Position numbers and translations under genes: made by a program | Source of the DNA: Beroe forskalii | Taxonomy: Eukaryota > Ctenophora > Nuda > Beroida > Beroidae | NCBI GenBank assembly: GCA_011033025.1 | Contig: WFMF01000211.1 | Span: 1-64,000, forward strand | DNA length: 64,000 nt | Direction of reading: 5' to 3' | Notes under the pieces: model-generated | Seen by the model: only the letters and a program-made list of their open reading frames with translations | What the model was told of the DNA's origin: nothing | The model's database searches: none | Part shown: one piece after another, positions 55,101 through 64,000 of the stretch | Position numbering within the stretch: the first letter of the stretch is position 1 | How the letters are laid out: the number at the start of each line of letters is the position of its first letter

Positions 55101-56272
55101 TACATCCCCCAACCCTCAGTGAGTTGCAGTCGTCAGGCCCCTCCTGCATACGGCCCTTCCCAGCAACCCCCTGGGATCCTGTTCGACGCCCAGCAGCCTC
55201 CCATGTACTCCTGCGAAGCACCTCTCTTCGTCACCCAACCCTCGCCCGGGTGCAGCGTAACCTCCCCTCCCATGGAAGTTATCAACGGTTTCGAGCAGGA
55301 CATGCGTATGGCTGCGTACCAGGACGCCTTCTCTCCCATCAGCGGCGCTCCGTCACCCTGAGTGTCTCTCGCCACAGAGTGTGGGGTCCTCTTTCTCTGC
55401 TTCTTCTACAACGACACTCGGTCGAGAGGCTCTAGGTGAGTTAGGGCTGTGAACAGTGAACGAATACGTTATTATGAAGGAATAGGATATTAAGCGGTTA
55501 CATGTCGAAGTGGTGACCGTATACCGCAACTTACATGGTCGAGGCGACAGCCGAGACTGTGTAAGTTAGATAATGGACGAGGCGTGCCGAGTTCATTATC
55601 GAAGGTATACGGTCACAGCTGAATCATGGAACCGTTTATACCCCGACCGGAAATAGTTTTGGGCCTATAGTTATTCTCGTCAAAACAACAGCATTTCTTC
55701 CCACTCGGGTCTGACGACCCTCGTCCGGATTCAACGCTTAAGTAGATTTTGAGTGCTCCTTTATAAAATCAAATATCATTTTAACCTTTTTTGCACTGTC
55801 ATTCAATGGAGACCGTATAACCAAACTTACACGGTCGCTAAGACAAGCTTGGAAGGGGTATAATACCGTTTATAGGAATGTTTCATGAATACAGTATTGC
55901 CTTTTTTATGTTTATATGTTAACGATTGTTTGCTCCCTCAGAAGCGCACAGTGCGCGGCTGCGCGAGGAAGGTCTCACTGCGGCTACGGCTCCTGGAGAC
56001 TACCCTTTCATTCACAGCAACGAGCCTAACCTAAACGAGGCTGCCGTGACTTGGACCAACCCCTACTCGCCCTTAAGTGAGGCGTCCACCATAGTGGAAC
56101 AGGTGGGCCCCCCGAACAAGGAATTCAAATTTTACGTTCTTTATACAGGATTGTTACGATGCTGCACCCACCTACCTTCTTACTTTTATTTTTAGTAAGT
56201 TAGTACCTACAGCATACAGGTACCATATTCAGTAACCTATTCCTCCCTCAGCCAAACGAGTACCAATTCTGA
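52154..56272 (+). CDS. IRF-association domain (IAD) exons of the IRF locus
   Basis: Exons: 52154-52280, 52662-52758, 52915-~53034, 53266-53355, 54086-54174, 54543-~54851, 55023-~55435, 55942-56102, 56252-56272. They encode FTQDKTLIQ...AHQGCHKLHFYCS, LPFIYNHQLPDSNP, ELFCPGFILEVDNMFNIYIT, RLSQKRIQYGHHG and MVFSYPKYVHRLYVYLKWL, matching the order of elements in the IRF C-terminal IAD (IRF-3-type fold), used for dimerisation and partner binding. A Pro-rich tail follows. The first exon starts in phase 2, so it can accept the exon ending at 46,543 and complete a DBD-IAD protein. Problems: no clean phase-2 donor closes the exon starting at 52,915 (AA|GTTCCC at ~53,034 is the best fit); the 54,543 exon carries a 34-base insertion; the 55,023 exon needs a one-base frame change before its donor, otherwise it stops at 55,361. 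Confidence 0.7.
52330..52520. repeat. CCATGGACTATA palindrome cluster
   Basis: About eight copies of CCATGGACTATA/TATAGCCATGG lie in the intron after the first IAD exon, close in sequence to the interior and ends of the 37,405-37,999 element (ACGTGTGTCTGCATGCAG at the right edge). It is probably a diverged relative, without clear ends. Confidence 0.65.
54297..54334 (+). pseudogene. Decayed duplicate of the start of the next IAD exon
   Basis: CTTGCAG|CTGTTCGAGTGAATCAGATGGTTTCATAT duplicates the acceptor and first ~30 bases of the real exon at 54,543 (TTTTCAG|CTGTTGGAGTGAGACAGATGGTGTTCAGC), but it runs into TGA after ~10 codons. Confidence 0.7.
55494..55634. mobile_element. Small inverted-repeat element in the IAD intron
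   Basis: The left end CGGTTACATG...GTGACCGTATACC matches the reverse complement of the right end (GGTATACGGTCAC...CATGGAACCG). A partial relative (GGAGACCGTATAACC...TACACGGTCG) follows at 55,808-55,840. Noncoding. Confidence 0.6.
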
Positions 56273-56274
56273 AA

Positions 56275-57925
56275 CGGCCAACATATTACAAGATGCATCC
56301 ATGTACAGGTGGTAACCTCCACTCAACTCTTAAATCGGTGGAGTCTGAACTGAAATACCTAATCGATGAGTAGGTTAATAGAGTGTTTATTGGACATTCG
56401 ATTTAATTCCTGTAAAAACAACTTTTCTCAATTCCATGGTTTTGAATATCTGCAAAGAGTGTTCTCTGAAAAACGGATAACGGTGAACTATTTTGAATCT
56501 ATATACCTACAGGGGAATTTATTCTTCATTTAATCTAGACGATCGAAAACACCTTTTTATTTCAACTTAGAGCTATTGAAATGAATTAAAGGACTTATCG
56601 TCCCTGAAAATCCTATTTTTGGACATATGACATGTTTTCTTCTATGGGATTATCGGGTCCGATAACGTTTTTTTAACTTTTTAATCACAGGTTATAATAA
56701 CATGATCTTTGATTTAAATTCCTTTATTAAAAGTTTAAATAAATCATCTGAACTGTATTTGAGTGGCAATGAATGAGGTATATGCCTGGTATCTATATAC
56801 TATATCGCTTGATTCTGAATTCTTATTCTCTAATATCTACATATTTGTGGCTCTAATCTCTTCACTGTACCTCTTATCTCATTTTAACTGCCTTTATCTC
56901 AATAATAATATTTGTTTTTAGTTGTGATAATTCTTTCCATTCCTTATTTAACGCCAGGAAACCACGCATTTGTAAAATACACACTTCATAATCCATATGA
57001 TGCTAATTACGAAACTGTTAATTTATAATCCGCAAAATTATAAATCATCACAAGCTTTTGCTAGTCGAATGAACGTTTTAATTTGTTTTGTATACCTTGA
57101 TGATCGTTTATTTTTTTAAGATAGAGAAAAATTGAATCATATTCATTACTATTAGATTAGTTGATACTTCCATTATTAAAAGTACTAAAGAATTATTTCG
57201 TTTTGAAAATAGAGAAAGACAAAATTATGTTAGATATCACAATTGTCAATTTCTACTTTAGTGAAAATGGATGTTTTACTTGTTGAACTTTGTATTGAGA
57301 AAAGTTCAACCCAGTTTAGTATGAGATTTACTATTTTTGAAGTTACACAGCATTTGCATTTTGCATCGCCAAATAACTGCAGTTTGATGGATCAACCATT
57401 CACGTTGATTCATTGACCAATCAGCGTGCGAATTGACCGCAAACTCGGGCACTGAATGGTTTATGTGATGACGATTTCAGGGTTCTGGCAGCGAGTTAAT
57501 GTAACGCTGATATTAGTCAGGCCCCCATAACCGTATTGTTCGAGTTATCCCCAAGACGCGTCTTTAATTACTGTCGCGATTAGGCCTCAACCGTTCGTCT
57601 CACAACGCCTCCTTACAGATTGAGAGATGGGGCATTGTGTAATACTGTAACGTGTCATTAACATTCCCACTGTAATTAGTGCGACAATGGCGGTTTGAAT
57701 AAACATAAAGCTATAGAGAGATAGATCTTAGAAAAGTGAGTCGTATACATCGAATGGAGGAGATAGAGAATGGTGTGCTTGTTTCTTTGTTGAAATGTAG
57801 ATAAGATCAAGAGGATGTAAGAACCTTTTGAATTCCTACTTACAACAGCTCATCTCTTACACCTCATCACATCCAAATCAAAGGGACATGTGATAGCTGT
57901 GTAAGAGTAGCTTTTGTCCTTGGAG
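56275..57925. other. 3' flank of the IRF locus, no gene seen
   Basis: An AATAAA at 56,738-56,743 on the plus strand could end the IAD transcript. The remainder is AT-rich and without supported exons. Confidence 0.5.
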
Positions 57926-57939
57926 GAGTGGAGAGAGTC

Positions 57940-58262
57940 TAGGGGTCATCCATAAAAGCATAAAGGACGTCCTCAATGAGGGGGAGTCTGGCTTATGCAG
58001 ACGTTTGTGACCAAAGGGGGGGGGTGGTTGGCTATATGCGGATGTCCGCAGTTAACAGAAAATTTCGGTGGATTTGACTGGTATTTCACTATAAACTGAT
58101 GACTTTTTAAGATTTTTAGGAAAAATGCGGACTTCCGGGGGAGGGAGGGGTTTCTGGAATGCGGAAGTTTGCGGACAAGCGGGGAGGGAGGGGTATAGAA
58201 TGACGCTACATTCTTACATGCCTCGCCTGGCAAATGCAATGGATGTCCTTTATGTACGGCAT
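57940..58262. mobile_element. Diverged copy of the 39,588 element
   Basis: The left edge GGGGTCATCCATAAAA...AAAGGACGTCC and the right edge GGATGTCCTTTATGTACGGC correspond to the ends of the element at 39,588-39,901. The interior shares AATGCGGA, GTTTGCGGACAAG and the GGAGGGAGGGGT strings. The target duplication is no longer readable. Confidence 0.75.
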
Positions 58263-58264
58263 GT

Positions 58265-59677
58265 TAAACAAGGAACTGAAACCTAAGGTTTCCGTAGGTA
58301 TAGAATTCGTTATTCACCTTCTTGTCATGTATTACTGTTGCACTCAATGAAAGTATAAACCTCTCACACCTTTGCTTATAAGCTCATGCTTACAACGCCC
58401 ATTTCCTCGGTACAGGTTTCTCATTAATCAAAAGCGTATTTGTCGCGGGTTTCATTAAATGATTCATCCACAATTAAGCAGTTACTACTCAATTCCTGCA
58501 CCTTTAATCCCGTCCTATTCCAAATTTGGATTGAATGATGTTGCAGAATTGCCAGTAGCAACACGAAAGCTAACATGATCATAAAATAATAGGCTGCGAG
58601 TCCTATCACGTGTCATTGCAATGTAAATCACGCGTATGTAATGTGACAGAGGCCTAAGGTTTGGGGCAGGCGGTTGCATTGTCAAGGTACTTTGACACAT
58701 CATCGTATGAGGAATCTCTCAACTACCTTGAAGCTGTCGATTCAATTATCAACATCATGTGCCACTATACGAGTTTGGAACGCTGTGTAACTTTCGTGAT
58801 GATTTTCGCTTTTGCTTCAACACTATACGGAAGGCGCAAACATGATTCAAGAGATTTGTCGGCGCGCAAATCCAATTAAGTATGCGCGCGCACAGAATTG
58901 GGCAGGCGCGCGCAGCTAGGCCTAAATTTCTTTTGTGCCTACCTACGTAATCGCCTTGAAGCAAAAGCGAAACCATTTAAAAGACAAAAGTGCGTTGTAT
59001 GTACCAAGATAGTATGTCATATGCGCTTTATTATATGATTCAATTACTCGGTCGGACGTTAATAAAGCCTGCGTGTTAACATTAGAACATCCAGACTAGA
59101 TCAGAGATCTCAGTCGCCAAATTTCAACCAGAGAACCAGCATAATTCCAATGTGTGCATTGATAAGCACACATTGCAGTAATTCTCATAAGGAACTAACA
59201 CAGTAAGAAGCGGTATATAAAGACAAGATTCATTCATGAGAAAATATAACCAATATAGAAAGATCACACAGTATAACTCCACATTCTGTCGAATTCTAGC
59301 AATTATTCACCACATATAACGCTTCACTCAAGCACCAGTTAAAACCCCGCAAAGTAAGTAAAGATTCAACACATTTCAAAACTCTCAATTCTAAATAGAA
59401 ATGCAGTGACGGTCCTAAATTTACGTAACTATGAATAATGCTTGCACGTGTACTAGTTACCATTGAAGAGACTGATGAAATAGTCAATAATTTTCAGTAA
59501 AATTGTGCATTTTCAGTGAAATTATGCATTTAAACTCCGGTTATTACGTCAATCATTTGTTTGAACTTACCAAACTACCCTTATTTATAGTATATAAAGT
59601 TGTGTGGTGATATAGCACTGTATAAACACTTAAACTGGCAGTGGATTGCGTAGGTGTCACTGAGACTTGGTTCGACA
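58265..59677. other. No gene seen
   Basis: AT-rich, with a short CG-rich stretch (GCGCGCGCACAG, GGCAGGCGCGCGCAGC) at 58,880-58,920. No supported exon. Confidence 0.5.
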
Positions 59678-59680
59678 TTA

Positions 59681-60059
59681 GGGGCCATCCAGAAATGAGC
59701 TCATCACTTGGGTATGTATGTATGTTTTGGAAATATGAGGTAGTGATGAGGTAGTATGTATGTAGGTTTGCAAAATGATGAGCTCATCACTTAGAGGCGA
59801 AATTTTGACATCAACCACTCGTTGGAAAATTGGGCCAATGTTGGACCTAAATTACAATTTAGATGATCTAACTTAAATTGCAGTAGTAACGTCACTTCAG
59901 CCTTTCATATTGATTGAGTGACGTAACATAAATCTTGAAATGATGAGATGAGGTCGGGGTATGTATGTATCTTTCCCAAAAGATGAGGTAGTGATGAGGT
60001 AGTATGTATGTATGTTCAAAAAAGGCCGATTTTTGATGAGCTCATTTCTGGATGGCCCC
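59681..60059. mobile_element. Harbinger-like miniature element (TTA target duplication)
   Basis: TTA flanks both sides (59678-59680, 60060-60062). The ends are inverted repeats of ~26 bases, GGGGCCATCCAGAAATGAGC and its complement. The first 11 bases, GGGGCCATCCA, equal those of the 39,588 element although the interiors differ. The interior has ATGAGGTAGT and GTATGTATGTAT repeats. Noncoding. Confidence 0.9.
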
Positions 60060-60064
60060 TTAGC

Positions 60065-60775
60065 AAGTCGCGCATACACGAAGTGCCAATACTGTTAAAT
60101 CAGTGTCACGTACGTATAAATTACGCGCTTGTGGAAATGTCAAACTCACTCAGGCTACGTCACACTGCAGGCCTATGATAAGCATGTATAATGTATATAT
60201 TGTATAAACATTCCAAAACGTTATGTAATATGTATGTGCAGTAAAAATATCTTAAAAAGCGAGAAGTTTAATAATCATATCACCAAGCTTTATTCACTTA
60301 TAAAAGAAAAATAAACAACAAATCGATAGAAAATAATTCTGTATAATCACAATGTATAAAGTCAGCCATTATTTGAAAATTATTAAATTAAAACTAGGGG
60401 TTACACATGCACTGCGTCCCAGTTTTACAAACTAGCGATAAATTAATGAATGGCCTTATAATATCGATATGTAATCATTTCACGATCACGGGGTGGCAAT
60501 CTTAAAGCTTATAAGTATTTTAGCAATTCCTTAAAGGTGAAAATCACTTCAGGGCAAAAAATCCCTATTAAGATAGGGTGAGATCGTGCATATTATATAT
60601 AACACTTCCTTGAAAATATGAAAATGATTCGAAAGCTTAAGCTTCAACTTCCTTTAAAATTTAATAGCGTTGCACAATCAAGGAGTTTGGTAATATAATA
60701 CTGAGTTGACTACGTTGAGTCAAAGAATGAACCGTTGGAAACAGAACCACGCCCTGGCCAAATGCAGCTGAAAAG
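60065..60775. other. 3' flank of the proline-rich gene, no gene seen
   Basis: AT-rich sequence. The short TAAGCTTATAAG-type motifs are not significant. No exon supported. Confidence 0.5.
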
Positions 60776-60995
60776 AACACTACTTGCCAGCTGGCTGCTG
60801 CACGTGCAAAGTACACTACTTGCCAGCTGTGAAGCTGCACGTGAGAAGTACACTACTTGCTGGCTGCTGCACGTGCAAAGTACACTACTTGCTGGCTGCT
60901 GCACGTGCAAAGTACACTACTTGCTGGCTGCTGCACGTGCAAAGAACACTACTTGCCAGCTGTGAAGCTGCACGTGCAAAGCACACTACTTGCTG
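60776..60995 (+). repeat. ~32-38-bp tandem repeat with CACGTG in each unit
   Basis: Six to seven units contain CTGCACGTGCAAAGTACACT and ACTTGCTGGCTG or ACTTGCCAGCTGTGAAG. The last unit overlaps the stop codon region of the minus-strand proline-rich gene. Confidence 0.9.
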
Positions 60996-62216
60996 GCAGA
61001 GCCTCTCCGGGGTGGCAAGGGCGGTGCCCCGCGGCTGATAGTTTTTGGGGGGAGGGGAGGAGGTTTCCGATCCACAGGACTAGGAGAGGACACAGACGGA
61101 CGGGACTTGAGCGGGATGGGCGGCGGAACAGAGGGTGAGGCGTTCGGCACTGAGAGAGGCGGCGGCCGGTTCTTCTTGGCTCTACCTGTAGGACATTGTT
61201 TGTTTAATAAAATAATACAGGTTTTTATTTCACACTTAAAAGAGTTAAAGACCCTTTGGGATACTTCAATCAACCACATAATTTGGAGCCATGCCCTAAC
61301 AAGTCGGATGAATGAGTAACTCACTGAGGACAGGCTGTCTCGGGTCCCCACTTGGGGAGGTAGAGGAGGTGCGAGTGGAGGGTTGTCTCCCCTCCCCACT
61401 CGGAGGGGTAGAGGGCGTGCGAGGGGGCTGCCGAACCATCCCCGAGGGAATGTTCCTATCGTCGATGTGGATGAAGCGTGCTGCCGCGTGGATATCTGTC
61501 AAAGACTCGCCTGAAAAGGGGATTGGTTACGATCATTTAATTGTAATTTCATGTAATTTCCAAGTGGCGCAAGATCTGCATTAAATAGTAATACTCAAAT
61601 CAGAAATGCTCATTAATCATGCTGGTTCAGCAGAAAATCTGCACGAAACAAGCGTCTTACTGACGTAATAATTCTAAGGACTGAATTTAGAAAAGCCAGA
61701 AACCTGAAGTGCCAGAGGAGTCCCGTTCTTTAGTCTCTATGATGCTGGCCAAGGTGCTGACATTGGATATGGACCTCTTGGGCATGCTGGGTTGGCTAGG
61801 AAGTGGCTTTGGAGGGACGCCACCTGGCGAAACAGTGCCTCTTGGCGGCACACTGCCAGGCGCCCCAGTTCCCCTGGGCGAGGTGTTGGGGGAGCTGGGC
61901 ACGGCCCCTGTTCTGGGTGGGGCACTGGGGCAGTTCCCCGTTCTGGGCGGGGCAGTAGGGGAGTTGGGCACAGGTCCTGGCCTGGGTGGTGCACTGGGGG
62001 AGTTGGGCACGGGCCCAGTTCTGGGTGGGGCAGTGGGGGAGTTGGGCACGGGCCTGGGAGGGGCACTGTGTGAGTTGGGCACGCCTTGGGCAGGTGGGAT
62101 GGATCTGGGTGGGAGGGTGGAGTGCGGTGTCCGTGGTGGGACGGAGGTGGGAGGGGACTGCTTGTTGAAGATCGTATCCAGATACTCCCCATCTTCAGTA
62201 GAGGCCAGGGTGGGCG
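60986..62216 (-). CDS. C-terminal part of a proline-rich, SH3-ligand-like protein
   Basis: Three exons join in phase: 62216-61704, 61510-61325, 61185-60986. The first gives EDGEYLDTIFNKQSPPTSVPP, then four to five tandem copies of an NSPTAPPRTGPVP-type unit, then PPKPLPSQPSMPKRSISN. The second gives ESLTDIHAAARFIHIDDRN and two copies of a PSGEGRQPSTRTSS-like unit. The third is dense in SH3-binding motifs (NRPPPLSVP, RKPPPLPPK, GAPPLPPRRGSASK) and ends in a stop. A cytoskeletal or endocytic adaptor is a reasonable guess, but no catalytic or structural domain lies in this window. The upstream exons would lie to the right, inside or beyond the opposing plus-strand gene, or are missing. The family is not recognised. 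Confidence 0.65.
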
Positions 62217-62231
62217 CTGAAAGTGGGAGAG

Positions 62232-62342
62232 AGTTAGTCAAATCACAGACAGACACACAGGCAGACACACATACAGACACACAGACAGACACACAATCAC
62301 ACAGACAGGCACACAGACAGACACACAGAAAGACACACAGAT
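62232..62342 (+). repeat. CAGACACA microsatellite
   Basis: About 14 units of CAGACACA with variants (CAGGCACA, CATACAGA, CAATCACA) lie just upstream of the minus-strand exon. Confidence 0.9.
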
Positions 62343-62564
62343 ATTTTGAACGGAACTGCCAGTTCGTCTGAGTTCAAATTAATGTATCAGTGTAATAGTC
62401 CTGTATTTTTGCTTCATACCAGGACATAATTTCTTATCTCGCCTTATGCATTTAGCGTCGAATTTCAAATTTCAGTCCCATTATTTTGTTCTTGTTGAAT
62501 GTTGAAGTTTTGAATTCCAAGTTGACAGAAATACCGAACTTGATGCTTTCCATGAAGCAGTATC

Positions 62565-64000
62565 ATGTACAAGTTTCTCCAAGATGGCATCAAGAAAGGC
62601 TTCGGGAAGGACAGGGAGTTGTCAGCCTCCACTAGTGAGCTGACATCCTCTAAAAACCCAGAAAACTCCACTCTGCAAGCCGCTCAGTACATCCTCAAAT
62701 CCTCGGTTAGCAACATTCAGAGTGTGGGTCCCGGTCCCCTCTACCGGTCCCAAAGCAGCATAACGATAGGAGAGGATATCTCAAGACAACCCTCATCCCT
62801 CCCCGCCAGTCACATGACCTGGCGTCAGGGGGATGCGAATCAGAGGATAAGAGGCATGTCCTCAAGAAGTGATACCATAGCTCTGCCGATCAATGTTAGT
62901 CTGGCGGCGTATCTTAGTGATGAGATGGAACCTCTCACAGACTACGTTACAGATCTATCCACATCCTACAAATCTATCAGATCAGATGACACCTTCCTGA
63001 CTAGAACAGGTAAGTTACAACTTTTTTGCAGGGTAACCAGACAATTTGACGATTTGACCAGACCAGTGCAACCCAAATTCATGAAGTCACTACCAGAAAA
63101 ACCCCCAAACGAATTCCTCCGTTTCAGTCAAATACTTCCCCCAATTCCAGGTCCCAGCGTGGCTGAGTGTACGGCTGAGTTGGAAGCTGAGGCAGAGAAA
63201 GCACTGCAGGAGATAGTGGAACTGGCAGAACACAACGAAGCCCTGGACACAGCCCGGTACATGGAGGGGTGCAGGAACACAAACTCAGGTACACATAAAC
63301 TCAGGTACACACAAACTCAGGTACACAAACTCAGGTACGCACAAACTCAGGTACGCACAAACTCAGGTACGCACAAACTCAGGTACGTACAAACTCAGGT
63401 ACGCACAAACTCAGGTACACACGAACTCAGGTACGCACAAACTCAGGTACGCACAAACTCAGGTACACACAAAGTCAGGTAAGCACAAACTCAGGTAAGC
63501 ACGAACTCAGGAACACACAAACTCAGGTACGCACAAACTCAGGTACGCACAAACTCAGGTACGCACAAACTCAGGTACGTACCTCTCCATACTACAGTCT
63601 CAGCTGACGACGATAATCACAAGATGTTCGAAAGCTTCTGATTACAACTCTCTCGTATATCAGTTATATCGTTTAAACTCCAATCTCTTGATATCAGGTA
63701 CGCAGCCAAGTTCCTGCAGAGTAACTACGACCTGAGCATGGAAGTGCTGAACTTAAGGACCCGGTATCTCTCCATCAAGTTCGCGTTCCTGAATGGTATG
63801 ATTGAGAGGCTGGCGCACCTCAATAAGGACGCTGTGGCACCCACCTATCTCACCATGTCCACTTTCAACGACTGGGTCAAACACTCGCCAGTCATTGATG
63901 ATATCCAGGACAAAATGCTGCGGGTCCGGACCAAGAAAGTGCGGATAAAGAGGAACTTCCTGTCAGCATTCTTCAAGGATAAAGGCATGTTTCAGGACTT
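62565..64000 (+). CDS. Unrecognised helical protein, 5' part (runs off the window)
   Basis: Exons: 62565-63008 (ATG start MYKFLQDGIKKGFGKDRELS), 63151-63288 or 63304, and ~63,699 to the window end. The first exon is Ser/Thr-rich, then ALPINVSLAAYLSDEMEPLT. The second is acidic and helical (ELEAEAEKALQEIVELAEHN). The third is helical and conserved-looking (YAAKFLQSNYDLSMEVLNLR, LSIKFAFLNGMIERLAHLNK, VRTKKVRIKRNFLSAFF). Joining exon 2 to exon 3 in frame requires a phase-2 donor: the first CAG|GTAC after exon 2 is phase 1, while the next one, 16 bases later at 63,304, is phase 2 and fits, adding GTHKLR. The start ATG is plausible but could be internal, since a 5' exon may lie upstream. I do not recognise the family. 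Confidence 0.65.
63289..63575 (+). repeat. 16-bp minisatellite of splice-donor motifs
   Basis: About 18 copies of ACAAACTCAGGTACGC follow exon 2 of the plus-strand gene. Every unit contains CTCAG|GTAC or CTCAG|GTAAG, a good 5' splice-site match. Confidence 0.95.

Noticed and set aside
61709-62371. Gly-rich plus-strand open frame of 220 codons
   Set aside because: It is the complement of the proline-repeat exon. The splice sites and SH3 motifs support the minus strand.

Overview
This is metazoan nuclear DNA, most likely from an invertebrate. Coding exons are short and separated by AT-rich introns with GT...AG borders, intergenic space is large and repeat-filled, and the gene families are animal ones: an interferon regulatory factor (IRF), MICU-type mitochondrial calcium-uptake regulators, an LDLa/7TM receptor and a CXXC zinc-finger protein. 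I cannot name a species. The gene content and the dense population of small DNA-transposon relics would fit a cnidarian-like or other invertebrate genome, but that is inference.

Layout. (1) 0.6-8.5 kb, minus strand: a multi-exon gene with a shortened CXXC zinc finger. Its introns hold a 16-bp minisatellite, a GC-rich block and a 10-bp array. (2) 9.6-13.7 kb: two intronless MICU-like genes arranged tail to tail, flanked by related GC-rich foldback repeats. (3) 14-20 kb: repeats, including two non-autonomous elements with 8-bp target duplications (hAT-like). One of them carries a Penelope-type reverse-transcriptase fragment. (4) 20.5-31.8 kb, minus strand: the 3' end of an FN3-like surface-protein gene, followed upstream by exon-like blocks that carry in-frame stops, plus retroelement scraps and a long near-perfect hairpin. 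(5) 32.9-35.1 kb, plus strand: an intact single-exon GPCR with LDLa modules joined directly to an LGR-type 7TM domain. (6) 35.5-45 kb: repeat-rich, with several Harbinger-like miniature elements that have TTA/TAA target duplications and a nested repeat containing telomere-like sequence. (7) 45.3-56.3 kb, plus strand: an IRF locus whose DNA-binding exons can splice by phase to either of two C-terminal halves. One ends in a BESS-like motif; the other is the canonical IRF-association domain (IAD). (8) 61-64 kb: a proline-rich SH3-ligand-like protein on the minus strand, divergent from an unrecognised gene on the plus strand whose second intron begins with a minisatellite of splice-donor motifs and which runs off the window.

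The genes do not form a pathway. The most informative points are the IRF locus, with its two phase-compatible ends, a decayed exon copy and a copy of a spliced exon junction inside genomic sequence, the LDLa-7TM receptor without leucine-rich repeats, the inverted MICU pair, and the family of small elements with matching termini and target duplications. All exon boundaries come from reading splice motifs and phases by eye, with no transcript evidence.
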